A stretch of DNA of 64,000 nucleotides from Collimonas fungivorans (GCF_001584145.1 NZ_CP013232.1:2976001-3040000); one strand, 5' to 3'; positions 25,611 through 35,704 are shown, counted from the stretch's first letter. The notes: generated by a model from the sequence alone, not told the origin. Made by a program: numbers and translations.

Positions 25611-27290
25611 TCAATGATTGCCGTACTCAGGCGGCAATGCCGGCTCAGGGCGTAGCGGCGCAGCCTGGAACGGCGACTTCACCGGAATTTCCTTCTGCAG
25701 GTTGCGCAGGGTCGGCAACTCTGCCTCCTCCGGCATGCCCACCGCCTTGCGCGCCTGGTTGATGCGGTTGCTTATATTGCGTAAAGCATTCGAACTCTCT
25801 CCCGACTCCCCTTCCTGCGTATGCGGAATCGCCACCAGGTACACCTCGGTCTGGTTGCGGCTGGTGCCGGTGGTCTTGAACAAGTTGCCCAGCAGCGGCA
25901 CATCGCCCAGTCCCGGCACTTTCTGGATATCGGTGCTGCCATCCTGGCTGTACAAGCCTGACAGGATGATGGCGTCGCCGGTCTTTACGGAGAAATCCGT
26001 TTCGGTGCGGCGCGTGGTAAAGCCTGGAATGCCGCCAACGCTGACGGTCGGATCGATCTTGCTGACTTCAGCCTTGAGGATCCCTGTGATGTTGCTGAAA
26101 GCATCCAGCTTCGGCGCAATCTCGATCAGGATGCCGTAAGGCTTGAAGGTGACGTTGGTGCCGTTCTGGCTGACCGTCGGGATCGGCACTTCGCCGCCGG
26201 CGACGAACCTGGCCTGGCCGCCGTTGCGGGTGGCGATGCTGGGCGAAGCCAGCACAAAGGCGTCGCCGCTGTCGACCGCCAGCTGGATCACCGAGGGAAT
26301 CGCAATCGAGGCATTGACGCTGGCGGCGACGCCGCGCAATTTCTGGTCAGGCAGGTCAAACTTGCCGCCGGTGCCGGTGTCTTGCGGCAAGGGCCGCAGG
26401 TTGACGGCCCCGCGCGAGGCTTCGCCGAAAATACCGATGTTGAAACCGTTGAAACTCTTGGCCCAGTTGACGCCGAGGTTTTCCAGGTAACCCTTCTTGA
26501 ATTCGACAAAATACAGGTCGAACACCAGCATCTGCGATTCCTGCTTATAGGCGGGTACAGTGTCGATATCGAGCTTGGTGCTGTTGATCAGGTTGGCGTA
26601 CTGGTCGGTCAGGGCCGTGATCTTGGAAAGATCCTCGCGCGAGCGGATGTTGCCCTCCACGTATAGACGGTCGCCACGGCGCACTACATCGATGTCGGGC
26701 AGGCTGGACAACGCCGCCTTGATGTCGCGCTGCTGCTTGATGACGTTGAGCGCTGTCACCCGCAGGCGGATTTCGCGCGAAAAATTCGGCTTGTTCCAGA
26801 GCAGGATGTTGGTCAGGCCGACTTCCTGCGCAATGATCAGCAGCCGGGTCTTTTCGATCACCGCGGTCGAAGCGATCTTGCCGTTGCCGATCGCGATGCG
26901 GTTAACTGCGCCGACTTCGATCACCCTTGCCTCGCCGGCATACATGACCAGCTCGTCATCGACAGCTTGCTGCGCCCTCGGCCCACCGCCATGAGCGGTG
27001 GAAGGTTTCAGAGCCGCCAGGTCGCCGGCATTGCGGATAGGAATTCCCTCCGGCCCGCTCATCTGGTTCTTTTGTTCAATCGCATTGCCGTCCAGGTATT
27101 CGACGCCGCCGTCGCGGCTGCTGTGGACCTGGTTTTGGCTGATTTTTTGTGCCTTGTTCTGGTTTTGCAAAGTCTCCGGTAAAGGTGCGGCGGCAAAGGC
27201 GCGGCTGCCAATCAGGGCGGACAACAGCAGGCAGGAGCGGAAAGTTCTTGGATTAGTCATGTTATTGCGTGGTTTTTTGTTGGATATCAT
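25611..27290 (-). CDS. Tad pilus secretin RcpA/CpaC
   Basis: 559-residue outer-membrane channel. A signal peptide (FRSCLLLSALIGSRAFAA) is followed by a pilus-type N-terminal domain (ELVMYAGEARVIEVGAVNRIAIGNG), a BON-like stretch, and the secretin domain (AFVLASPSIATRNGGQARFVAGGEVPIP, IILSGLYSQDG, VPGLGDVPLLGNLF). The ATG at 27290 overlaps the stop of the preceding gene as ATGA. A second ATG at 27260 would give a shorter, more usual signal peptide and is possible. It forms the pore through which the Flp pilus crosses the outer membrane. Confidence 0.93.
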   Translation of the reverse strand: MISNKKPRNNMTNPRTFRSCLLLSALIGSRAFAAAPLPETLQNQNKAQKISQNQVHSSRDGGVEYLDGNAIEQKNQMSGPEGIPIRNAGDLAALKPSTAHGGGPRAQQAVDDELVMYAGEARVIEVGAVNRIAIGNGKIASTAVIEKTRLLIIAQEVGLTNILLWNKPNFSREIRLRVTALNVIKQQRDIKAALSSLPDIDVVRRGDRLYVEGNIRSREDLSKITALTDQYANLINSTKLDIDTVPAYKQESQMLVFDLYFVEFKKGYLENLGVNWAKSFNGFNIGIFGEASRGAVNLRPLPQDTGTGGKFDLPDQKLRGVAASVNASIAIPSVIQLAVDSGDAFVLASPSIATRNGGQARFVAGGEVPIPTVSQNGTNVTFKPYGILIEIAPKLDAFSNITGILKAEVSKIDPTVSVGGIPGFTTRRTETDFSVKTGDAIILSGLYSQDGSTDIQKVPGLGDVPLLGNLFKTTGTSRNQTEVYLVAIPHTQEGESGESSNALRNISNRINQARKAVGMPEEAELPTLRNLQKEIPVKSPFQAAPLRPEPALPPEYGNH

Positions 27291-28270
27291 TGTGGATTAC
27301 CGGCTGCGCTGCCCAGAAGGCGCTTGAAGGCTTCGAGTTTCTTGGCCTGGTCCTCGCTGCTGTCTGCGTATTCGCCGGTCCTGAAACGGCCGCCGATAAT
27401 GTAGTCGACCTGCGGCCCCGGCATTTGCAGGCGGCGTTTGGCGTCCGGATCGATGACATCGGACAGGAACAGTCTTTTCTCGGCGTCGCCTTGGTCATCG
27501 GGACTGCGCAGCACGGCGACGATACGGGCGCCGGTCTGCACCAGGATCACTTTCTGCGCATCCGCCGCCGGCACCGAAATCGTCACCGTGCTGTAAGTGG
27601 CGCGCCCGGCCTGGCCCTGGCGCTCGCCAAGGCCGGCTTCACGCGCGCGGTCAGCCGCCAGCACCTCGCGCACCGTGGTCTGGCCGGTGGCGCGCACTTC
27701 GATATTTTTCAGCAACGGCGCCAGTACGGTGTCTTCCGGCTGCGGCCCGGCGCTCGGAGGCCCTTCCTGCGGCCGCTTCATCATGTAGAACAGGTCGATG
27801 TGGTCGCCGGCGCGCAGCAGGCCGGAGAAGGAATTGATCTCGTCCACAGGAATCGTAATGGCGCGGCTGCCGGCATCGATCGACTTGGAAAACGGCACCG
27901 ACTCGTACATCAGGAAATACGATTCCAGCAAAGGTGTGCCCTTCCGCACTGGCCGGATGATCTTCTTGCCTATATAGGCATCGATCTGCTCCGGCGAGAT
28001 GACGTCGAAGTTCATGTATTCCTTGGGCACCGTGCGCGAGGCCAGCTGCTCCATGGTCAGCACGTCGCCGGGGTTGAGGTCGATCCGCGGCACTGTCACC
28101 GTAGTGCGCACCTTGCTGGCTTCGTCGCTCAGGCTTTTTTCGATTTCACTGGAACGGGTTTTCAGGTAATTGTTGGCGAGAAAAACGGCGAACGCGGCAA
28201 TCAGGACAATGATGACCAGCGGCAGCGCCTTCTTGATTTTTTGCAGGTTGATGAAACGTTTTATATTCAT
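27287..28270 (-). CDS. Tad pilus assembly protein RcpC/CpaB
   Basis: 327 residues. An N-terminal membrane anchor (ALPLVIIVLIAAFAVFLANN) is followed by a SAF domain (TVTVPRIDLNPGDVLTMEQL, IIRPVRKGTPLLESYF) and the RcpC-type domain (RAITIPVDEINSFSGLLRAGDHIDLFY, TVTISVPAADAQKVILVQTGARIVAVLRSP). It is periplasmic and usually sits next to the secretin gene, as here, where it overlaps it by 4 bases. Confidence 0.93.
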   Translation of the reverse strand: MNIKRFINLQKIKKALPLVIIVLIAAFAVFLANNYLKTRSSEIEKSLSDEASKVRTTVTVPRIDLNPGDVLTMEQLASRTVPKEYMNFDVISPEQIDAYIGKKIIRPVRKGTPLLESYFLMYESVPFSKSIDAGSRAITIPVDEINSFSGLLRAGDHIDLFYMMKRPQEGPPSAGPQPEDTVLAPLLKNIEVRATGQTTVREVLAADRAREAGLGERQGQAGRATYSTVTISVPAADAQKVILVQTGARIVAVLRSPDDQGDAEKRLFLSDVIDPDAKRRLQMPGPQVDYIIGGRFRTGEYADSSEDQAKKLEAFKRLLGSAAGNPQ

Positions 28271-28368
28271 GATGTGAGAGTGAAAGTAATCGTCGTTGCG
28301 AACTGGCGAGAGTCGCTGCTGGTGTTGGAAAATCGGGAGTGTTGCGGCTCTGGCGGCAAATGCGCGAC

Positions 28369-29667
28369 CTAGTGGCTGGCTTTGTCATAGTCTTCGCCCC
28401 ACCAGTGTTCTTTCACATCGTTCTTTTCTCCGGCAGCCCAGTCGCCCATGTCCATCGCGCCCAGGCAAAATCCGATCTGCGGCTCGGCCGGATCGAACTG
28501 GCCCTCCAGCCGGCTCAGGATGCTGTTCCAGATCAGCCTGACCACGTCGAACGCCTGGTAGCCGCCGCTGCCGCCGATAGGCGGCGATTTGCTGCCCAAT
28601 GGATAGAAGGGATGCCAGTGCAAGGCGTTTTGCGCCCGGTAGCTGGCCGATGAGCTGAACGGATAGCGGCCGCGCTCCAGCGCCTTGGCCTGGAACGAAG
28701 CCGCGATGCCGGAACTCTGGCTGCTGTTGCCGAACAGGCGCGTGATGCCGATGATGATGCTGTTGGCGATAGGCACCTTGAGCGGATAGCTCCACCAGAT
28801 TTCGATCGACAGCACGGTGTTTTCCTGGATGCTCTTGTTGGTGATGTCGCCTTTCAGCTTGCTGCCGGAAAGATCTTCGCCGCCGTCGGCGGCGACCGTG
28901 CCTAGCGGCGTGCGGAAACGCATGTAGTCGGCCGGCAGCTTGAGGATGCCGTAATCGAGCCCTTGCAATTCGATCACGCCGGATTCGAGGAAGGCGGCCT
29001 GGGTCGGGTTGTGGTACAGGATGCAGGAATTGAACATCGCGTCTTTGTAGGCTTCGACCTGGGCTTCGACTACCGCTCCCTTGCCGGTGTCGTTGCCCAT
29101 GTACATCGGCGTGATGCCGTTGATGTAGCCTTGCAAGACCGAGCTGTCGCCATAGCGCATCAGGCCCTTGACGAAGGCCCACACGGCGGGACCGATTTTC
29201 TGCTTGGCCTTGCCGAGGAAGCCCGAGATCGGACCGGCGCGGTTTGCCGCTTCGTCAGGGTCGCCGCTGGATAAGCCGGCGGCGTTATTGACCGGCACGC
29301 CGTTGCTGGCGGCTTCGGCCTGGCCGGAGCCAGCCAGTTCATTGCCGGGAGTAGTGACAGTCGAGGTCACATCGCGCCCCGAAGAATCCTTGCTGTGCAC
29401 GATCTTGCCGACTGCCGCGTACCCAAGATTGCCCAGCTGCGCCGTCAGCGGATCGGTGACAAAACGCGGCACCACCCGGCCGTTGCTCATGGCGCCGATG
29501 CGCGCCGCTTCCTGCACCGCAAAGTTGTGCGCCAGCTTGGCCCGGTACATCAAGACCATTTGCAGGCATAGCAAGGCAAAGATCAGCACGATGGGGATCG
29601 CTACGACGAATTCGGCCAGGCTGGCGCCGCGCCCCAGTTTCAGATTTCTTCCGACTTTGATCAACAT
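28369..29667 (-). CDS. TadE-like minor pilin/pilus assembly protein
   Basis: 432 residues. The start LKLGRGASLAEFVVAIPIVLIFALLCLQMVLMY has the prepilin-like G-ASLAE-F motif and hydrophobic helix of TadE-type pseudopilins, followed by VQEAARIGA. The remaining ~370 residues are a large exported domain with no family I can name. It is far longer than a classic TadE (~150-200 residues). The ATG at 29667 has GAGAG before it; the longer in-frame extension is not supported. Probably processed by a prepilin peptidase, none of which is encoded here. Confidence 0.8.
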   Translation of the reverse strand: MLIKVGRNLKLGRGASLAEFVVAIPIVLIFALLCLQMVLMYRAKLAHNFAVQEAARIGAMSNGRVVPRFVTDPLTAQLGNLGYAAVGKIVHSKDSSGRDVTSTVTTPGNELAGSGQAEAASNGVPVNNAAGLSSGDPDEAANRAGPISGFLGKAKQKIGPAVWAFVKGLMRYGDSSVLQGYINGITPMYMGNDTGKGAVVEAQVEAYKDAMFNSCILYHNPTQAAFLESGVIELQGLDYGILKLPADYMRFRTPLGTVAADGGEDLSGSKLKGDITNKSIQENTVLSIEIWWSYPLKVPIANSIIIGITRLFGNSSQSSGIAASFQAKALERGRYPFSSSASYRAQNALHWHPFYPLGSKSPPIGGSGGYQAFDVVRLIWNSILSRLEGQFDPAEPQIGFCLGAMDMGDWAAGEKNDVKEHWWGEDYDKASH

Positions 29668-29690
29668 ATATTGCGCTCTCGGCTTGTTTG

Positions 29691-29897
29691 CTAAATTGGC
29701 GTGGCGCTGACACCTAAGCCGTTGATGTAACTGAAATTCAGATGACGTATCGCGTCCAGCAGCAGGCTCAGCAAAGACACGCCGTCGACCGATACAAACA
29801 GCACCAGCGCCACGCACACCAGCAGGATCGAATATTCAACCGCGATCTGCCCATGCTCGTGCCGATTCATCGCTGTCCCGGTAGGCATCGTTTTCAT
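29691..29897 (-). CDS. Small Flp-type pilin-like protein
   Basis: 68 residues: a short basic/His leader (NRHEH), then G-QIAV-EY, matching the G/xxxxEY cleavage motif of Flp pilins, and a hydrophobic helix (SILLVCVALVLFVSVDGVSL). The mature product would be about 52 residues, close to the size of a classic Flp pilin. The ribosome site GGGAAGAG is strong. It sits between two pilus genes and may be a minor pilin or a second major pilin; the sequence cannot decide. Confidence 0.8.
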   Translation of the reverse strand: MKTMPTGTAMNRHEHGQIAVEYSILLVCVALVLFVSVDGVSLLSLLLDAIRHLNFSYINGLGVSATPI

Positions 29898-29922
29898 TGC
29901 TCTTCCCTCGTCAGCCGCGTCT

Positions 29923-30635
29923 TCATCGTGTAATCCAATTGACCACGACATAGGTCTGGCCGGCATTCCTGGTAAAGGTGTAGGTCGCCTCCTGCTGTTT
30001 GGGCGAGACATAGCGCATCACCGTGCCGCTGTTGTCTTCGGCGGTTTTCTTGAAGCTCAGCTTCCATGCTTCGGCGGCACGGTCTTCCTGGTAAAACGCA
30101 ATGTTCTGTTCCATGTCAAAATTGTTGGTCATGGTGGTCAGGATCGATTCGCCTGCCATGTCCACCGTGCGTACTTCGTTCAAGATCACCGTGCCCGAGG
30201 GCTTGCGCAGATGTTTGGCCAGCACCGGCGCCTTGGTGTCGATGTCCTGCTCCATGCGCGCCGGCAGGTCCGACATGCTGAGGTAACCCTGGGTCTGCTT
30301 GCGGTTGCTGCTGCTCAGGTTGGCCTGCTTCAGCCAGCCGTCCTTGACCGCCACGATCTGCACTTCATGCCCGGCCGCCTTGGTGGTGACTTTCCACCTG
30401 GCCTTGGCCCACGCCCCCGCCAATATCACCGCCGCTTCGCGCAGCGGCTGCGGCCCTCGATTTCATAAATCAGCATCGGCAAGCCATTCACCTCGATTTC
30501 ATCGGCCAGTCGGGTCTGCTGCCAATTGTCCGGTACGCCGTCCAGCATCAAGCCTTCCACCGATTTCCATTTATCCGCCGCATAAACGCTGGTGCACAGG
30601 AGCAGGCACCAGCCAACCGCCATCAACACTTTCAA
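29923..30635 (-). pseudogene. Exported hypothetical protein of the Tad locus, split by a frameshift
   Basis: The 5' part (start 30635) encodes a signal peptide (MKVLMAVGWCLLLCTSVYAA) and ~45 residues ending IYEIEG, then shifts into RSRCAKRR and stops at 30426. The 3' part continues in another frame as AAVILAGAWAKARWKVTTK and ends NWITR at 29923. One extra base in the CCC run at 30454-30456 joins them through GPQPLREAAV into a protein of about 237 residues. I recognise no family. As printed the gene is broken; a consensus error is likely because neighbouring genes show the same one-base loss. Confidence 0.7.
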
Positions 30636-30659
30636 ATAAATCCCCTTTTACCTTGTCTG

Positions 30660-31835
30660 CTACGGCGCCGGAGAAAAGCGCCAGGCTGGATTGTCGAACA
30701 TGGAGATCGTGCGCGCGCGCATGATGCCGGCCGGGCACAACTCATCCTGGGTGTATTGGGTCAGCCGGATGTCGCGTCCGGGAGCGGATGTGCATTTCAC
30801 CGCCATATAGTCTGCTTCGTTAATGCCGCCGGCCAGGCTGAGATTTTCCTTGTAGTCGTCGGTAGACTTGTATGCCTTGATGATGCCGCTGGGATTCTTC
30901 AGGCTGTCAAAATCCAGCCCCATGCCCTGCGACACCAGGGACGACACCTGGGCCGGGTTGATGCCCGCCAGGTCGACCCGGAAATTGCCGCCGAAGCCGG
31001 AAGCGCCGCCGATCAGTCCTGGCAGGTTGAAATAATTACTGTTGAGTATCTTGCCGACAGGATTGCCAGTGCTGCCGGAACTGGCGGCGCCATCGTAAAA
31101 CGGATTTAGCTGCTCGGCGACGCGGTGGTTTGCCACCGGCACCGGCGCCGACCAGGAATTGGTGACCATGGTCAGGCTACCCAGGCTGCGCGGACTGAGC
31201 CCGCCGGCGGGCATGCCGGTCTCACCTTTGGCGATGCCGAAGGTTCTTTCCATGAAGGTCTTGATGAAATCGCTGAGGCCGATCGAGCCGTTGACCTGGA
31301 CTCGCTCGTAGGGTTCGCGGTCCAACGTCAGGTTGGTCAAGGTATTGCCGGTCGGATCGAATCCCATCGGCCCGCCTGGCGATTTGCTGGAATTGGTGGA
31401 AACATTCAAGGCGCCGCTGCTGATGGAGCCGAATGTAGCGCTATCGAACTTGTCGGTAAAGAAACGCGCCGCGGTGCTCATCCAGTCGGCATGGTCCTGC
31501 AGCAGCGCGGTGCTGCCTTCGGCCTGGCTCTGGCGCGCGCCGCGCGGCGTCAGGTAGACGCTGCGGAACACCTTGGGCGCCAGGTCGGCATCGGCGCTAT
31601 ACAGCGATTTGTAATCGGCATCGCCGTTCGCCTTGTAGGCCGTGCGTTCCCATACCGCAAAGCGCGCCGCTTCGGTATTGAGCTGCTTGAGTTCGCCGAA
31701 GCGCCATACCCATTGCAAGCCGAACAGGAACAGCATCAGCACGCTGCAAGCCAGGATCGACTCGAACAGGGCCTGGCCCCGCTGGCCTGGTCCGGACATG
31801 CGTGGCAAGGCGATGGTTCTGGATGGGATAGGCAT
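30660..31835 (-). CDS. TadE/TadF-like pilus assembly protein
   Basis: 391 residues. GQRGQALFESILACSVLMLFLFGLQWVW gives the G-QALF-E prepilin-type motif and helix, followed by the usual LNTEAARFAVWERTAY. The large C-terminal part is exported and shows two Cys (VKCTSAPGRD, DELCPAG) that could pair. The length is unusual for TadE/F, as with its paralog at 28369. It is 26 bases from the end of the (repaired) TadG gene and probably co-transcribed. Confidence 0.78.
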   Translation of the reverse strand: MPIPSRTIALPRMSGPGQRGQALFESILACSVLMLFLFGLQWVWRFGELKQLNTEAARFAVWERTAYKANGDADYKSLYSADADLAPKVFRSVYLTPRGARQSQAEGSTALLQDHADWMSTAARFFTDKFDSATFGSISSGALNVSTNSSKSPGGPMGFDPTGNTLTNLTLDREPYERVQVNGSIGLSDFIKTFMERTFGIAKGETGMPAGGLSPRSLGSLTMVTNSWSAPVPVANHRVAEQLNPFYDGAASSGSTGNPVGKILNSNYFNLPGLIGGASGFGGNFRVDLAGINPAQVSSLVSQGMGLDFDSLKNPSGIIKAYKSTDDYKENLSLAGGINEADYMAVKCTSAPGRDIRLTQYTQDELCPAGIMRARTISMFDNPAWRFSPAP

Positions 31836-31861
31836 TGGGGTCGCGGCTCAGTTAATTGAGT

Positions 31862-34263
31862 TCAGTTAATTGTGAAAAACAATAATTTTTCCGGATAATT
31901 CAAGCCTTCCAGCCGCGCGTTCCAGTAAGGCAGCATCAGGTTGGCGTGCGACACCACTTGCATGCGGCCGGTCCAGCGTTCAACCGGGCCCGGTAATAGA
32001 CCCGCGCCTTGCCCATCGCCTGCAGGTAATCCTGCTTGATTTCAGTGTCGTAATCCTTGATCGGCGCGCGTCCCAGGTTGAACTTGCCTTCCTCCTTCAA
32101 CGGCGACTTCATGGCGCCTACGGTTTCCTGCAACCCCACTACGAACGATGGCCCCAGGTCCTTCAAGGCGTTGTCCTGTATTTCCTTGGAGGCGACAAAC
32201 AGGTTGCTGGCCGCACGGTCGCCGATCTGGTAGTTGCCGATGTTGGCGTCGCGCATTTCCCAGAAACCGAAACGTTCTGCCGGCAAGCCCATGTCAGCCG
32301 CCACCACGCCGCCCAGGCCAGGCTTCTGGAACAAGGTCTCGGTGCCGCGCGAAGTACGCATGTTGATGACATCGATCAGATCGCCCAGGCCCAGCGCATT
32401 CAGAATGAATTTCAGAAAACCGTTGACATTGTTGAGCGGATCGCCAGCTGCTTCCTGGGCCATTGAAAAGCCTTGCCCCAGCATGTTCGATACGGAACTA
32501 GCCACATTGCCCCCCAGGTTCGAGAGGCTCTGAAAATTCGCCGCCTGCTGCGCCAGCGCTGTCGCCAGCTGTACTTCCGGATCGCCGCTGCCCGGGCTGG
32601 GTGCGTTCAGCGATGAGCCGGAAGCCGGCATGCCCGCGGGAGAACCGCCAAGCACGCTGCTGGTGCTGCTGTTAGGCATGTTGATCACGCTTCCCGACGA
32701 GTTGCTTGAATTGAGGCTGTTGCCGGCGGCTTCCAGCGCCGGCTCCAGCGGCGCCACGATGGCGTTGTTGAGCGTGCTGGTGGCACTGGCGGTAGCGGAT
32801 TGCCCTTTCATCGCGCTGTTGCCGGCCGCCCTGGCGATATTCATGACGCCGCGTTCGTAGTATTTTTTTGCCGAACCGGCCGCCAGCGAAGCACATGCGC
32901 CACTCTTCCCGCCCAGGCGTGGCGCATAAATCTCACCGCTGGGCAGCGTGAAATACATGCAATCGTCGAGACCTGTCGCTTCACCCCAATAGGCTTTTTT
33001 GGCGGCGTCGTCGGCCTTGACCACATCCGAGAATTTTTTCATGTCCTCGGGAATTTCCTGGTTTGCATCCACGCCCTGGTGCCCGACCTTGGACATGGTC
33101 ACGGCGCCGGCAAGGGGAATGTGAATATTGAACAGGTGCGGATTGATGTCAATCACATCGAAATTGCTCCAGCCGTAGGTCCCGTCCTGCATCTGCATCA
33201 TGCGCGTGCCGCCGGTGCGCTCATACAAACACATGATGGGGCTGACGATGACGCCCACCGTATTCATGAAAGCCTCGATCACGGGGCCGATGATGTCGGC
33301 CGCAACATTGCCTTTCAGCGCCGGCACAATTTGTTCAAGCCCATTTGTTTCAAGGCCGGTCAGCATGCCGTTGATGGCAGACAGATTGCAGCCGTCAACC
33401 GCCCACAGGCCAACCGCGTTCGGAAACAGGCGGCGGCCGCCGCTGCCGCTGGTGAAGTTGAACATTTCCTTCATCATCATATGCTGGACCAGGTTGAATT
33501 CAATCTTGTCCTTATCCTTTTCCCCGGACTCCAGCATCTTTTTCAAACCAAGGAATTTGCGCGGCGGCTGGTGCAGCTTGATCATGCTGCCGAAGTCCAC
33601 CATGCTCTTGCCGATCTGGTAGGCGATGGTTTGCGGAATGTATTCGGCCTGCGGTGCATTGGCCGCCAGCAGGTCGTTCTGCATGCTGACCATGGAAGAC
33701 ACCGTGGTCGCCAGGTGCACCTGCTGCGAGGCGAAGATCGCATAGTTGGACAAGGATACGGTGGCAGTGCCGGCATTAGCCAGCACCTGGCTGGTCAGGC
33801 GCACGCCGTTCACTATTTTTTCCCAGAAGTCGCCGAACTTGGAGATGGCGTTGGTGACGCCCGACAGGGCGGAGCCGATATAGGGAATGAATTTGGTCAG
33901 GGCAGCGATGCCCTTCAATACCTTGCTGTTGTTTTTCCAGTACTGGTCCGACATGCCGACGCTGGACCACATCGCTGTCAACTGCCCTACCGACTGGTAA
34001 TTGGAAATCATGGCGCGATTGGTGTACGCGGTATAGTTCAAGCCTTCGGCAGCGACGTTGGCGGTGCTGAAAGCGATGGCGTCGGCGGCATTCACCAGCT
34101 GCCGCTTCTCGCTGGTCACCTGCGCCATGTTGTAGACCGCAAACAGGCCCACGCACAGCACCGCAAAAAAGAAGATGGCGATAGGCAGCACCGCGCCGCG
34201 CTGGCGCCAGCCGCCATGAGTCCGGGATCTGCCGGCCCTGTCCTGTTCCGATGCCCGTTTCAC
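31862..34263 (-). CDS. TadG-like pilus assembly protein; frameshifted near the 3' end as printed
   Basis: Starts at GTG 34263 after AGGGAG. RQRGAVLPIAIFFFAVLCVGLFAVYNMAQVTSEKRQLVNAADAIAFSTA is the TadG/TadE-G-like N-terminal membrane anchor with its conserved NAADA. The remaining ~700 residues are periplasmic, without a domain I can name; one segment is rich in Ser/Asn/Gly. As printed the frame ends at 31936 after an odd tail (NAGPAACKWCRTPT). Adding one base in the GGGCCC run at 31986-31991 gives RAPVERWTGRMQVVSHANLM and a natural end at 31862. The repaired product would be about 800 residues. Confidence 0.78.
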
Positions 34264-34425
34264 TATGCGCTCCCTATCAGAAATCAATTATTGATGATTG
34301 ACTGACGGCCTCCGGCCGAACCAATTTCTTACTTTTCTGATGAAAGTATTTTCTGCTCGCAGCGGAAATATCCGGCCGCGAAAAGCCCCGCTAAAGGAAG
34401 CGTGCTGGTTGAAATTCAAGGATTT

Positions 34426-34455
34426 GCTCCGGCCTGCGGCGACGCGGGCCGGAGC
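34426..34455 (-). promoter_or_regulatory. Intercistronic stem-loop after the major pilin gene
   Basis: Perfect 9-bp inverted repeat (GCTCCGGCC/GGCCGGAGC) with a 12-base loop, 12 bases beyond the flp stop codon. No U-run follows on the minus strand, so it is more likely an mRNA-stabilising or attenuating hairpin than a full terminator. Such elements often raise pilin mRNA relative to the assembly genes. Confidence 0.6.
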
Positions 34456-34466
34456 GTGTCGATCGA

Positions 34467-34757
34467 TCAGTGGTTGTCGGAACCGTAGTCTTTCATGGTA
34501 CGTTGGGTCCCGGCTTTTGTAGTAGCCAAGTCTGCCGAAGTTTTGGCGTTGCCGATCTCCGCTTTGCCGTCGTTACCTGACAATTCCTGCGCCATGCCGG
34601 CTACCTGATGGCGGATGGTGCTGCCGAATGCCGCGAACACACCGATGCTGACAACCGCAATCAGCGCCACGATGATGATGTACTCAGACATGCCTTGGCC
34701 GCGTTGCAGCAATGCGGTTTTGATGCGACGGGATGAAGCGTTTAATGATGTTGCCAT
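34467..34757 (-). CDS. flp: Flp-type major pilin (type IVb)
   Basis: 96 residues: basic leader MATSLNASSRRIKTALLQRG, cleavage motif G-QGMS-EY, hydrophobic helix IIIVALIAVVSIGVFAAFGS, then a polar tail (VAGMAQELSGNDGKAEIGN...). The tail makes it longer than the smallest Flp pilins. The ribosome site AGGAG is ideally placed. It is the first gene of the locus and separated from the rest by a stem-loop, as expected for a highly expressed subunit. The 182 bases upstream to the MerR gene must contain the promoter. Confidence 0.88.
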   Translation of the reverse strand: MATSLNASSRRIKTALLQRGQGMSEYIIIVALIAVVSIGVFAAFGSTIRHQVAGMAQELSGNDGKAEIGNAKTSADLATTKAGTQRTMKDYGSDNH

Positions 34758-34939
34758 TTTGAATCTCCTGAGGCTGGTGGTGGTGGGACAATTCCCTGTT
34801 GCTAAAACTGAGTGCGTTCAATTTTTAGTCTATCCAGCTGCCGTGTTTTCTATGTCTTCACGAAACACTGTCGCAGCCTATCCCGCGCCATCGTCAACGA
34901 CGATGGCGTGCCTGAATCATTCGAATGATTTTTATTGTT

Positions 34940-35311
34940 TTACTTCACCGATGCAACGGTGCGCGAACCGAACAAGGCAATGCGCTCGGAGAGCCGGCGC
35001 CGGCGTTCGGTCAACACGTCGATCAGACCATCCAGCTCGTGAAGTTTCTCTATGTGCGGCGCCAGGTCCGCGGCGCCTTGTTTTGGATCAAAATTTTCGC
35101 TTCCGGAAGACTGCAAGAAAGTGCCAATCTGCCGCGTGCTGAAACCACATTCAATCAGGTCCTTGATCTGCCTGACGATTTCCACTGTCTGCAGCGGATA
35201 ATCGCGGTAACCGTTAGCCAGACGCTGCGACAGAATCAGTCCTTGCGACTCGTAGTAACGCAAAATACGTGCGCTTACTTTTGCTCGATTTGCTATTTCT
35301 CCTATTCGCAT
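34940..35311 (-). CDS. MerR-family transcriptional regulator
   Basis: 123 residues. MRIGEIANRAKVSARILRYYESQGLI is the MerR winged helix-turn-helix start, followed by NGYRDYP and a C-terminal coiled coil (IEKLHELDGLIDVLTERRRRLSERIA). The Cys pair needed for metal binding is absent (only ECGF is present), so a metal sensor is unlikely. It lies directly upstream of flp on the same strand and is a natural candidate regulator of the pilus, though this is only positional. Confidence 0.88.
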   Translation of the reverse strand: MRIGEIANRAKVSARILRYYESQGLILSQRLANGYRDYPLQTVEIVRQIKDLIECGFSTRQIGTFLQSSGSENFDPKQGAADLAPHIEKLHELDGLIDVLTERRRRLSERIALFGSRTVASVK

Positions 35312-35704
35312 TTCGCCTTTGCCTTGTTAACAAATAAGCGGTCCGGATGGCGGTGCAAACAAGGTAAAGAGATGACAGATATTTTTGTGCCAGCTTTTCA
35401 TAACGTATTGCGATCCGTCCGAATTGCTTGATCCGATTAATAAAACGCTCTACTAACTGCGGTCTTTACACGGTGAAGATATACAACAAGAACCTTGTCA
35501 CGATGCGCCTGGAAACTGCTGACGATACGCCGCGCAAGCGCTCGCCTCCTTGATGTTATGCAAGACATGTGCCATTCGAAGTGAATGTAAATACGTGTCT
35601 TTTATTGTCAAATAATGTTGAAGTAAGGTAACTATAGAACATTGACACTAATGAGAACGTCAAGAAAAAAATCACTACATTCGATACAAGTGAGCAGTAA
35701 TCCG

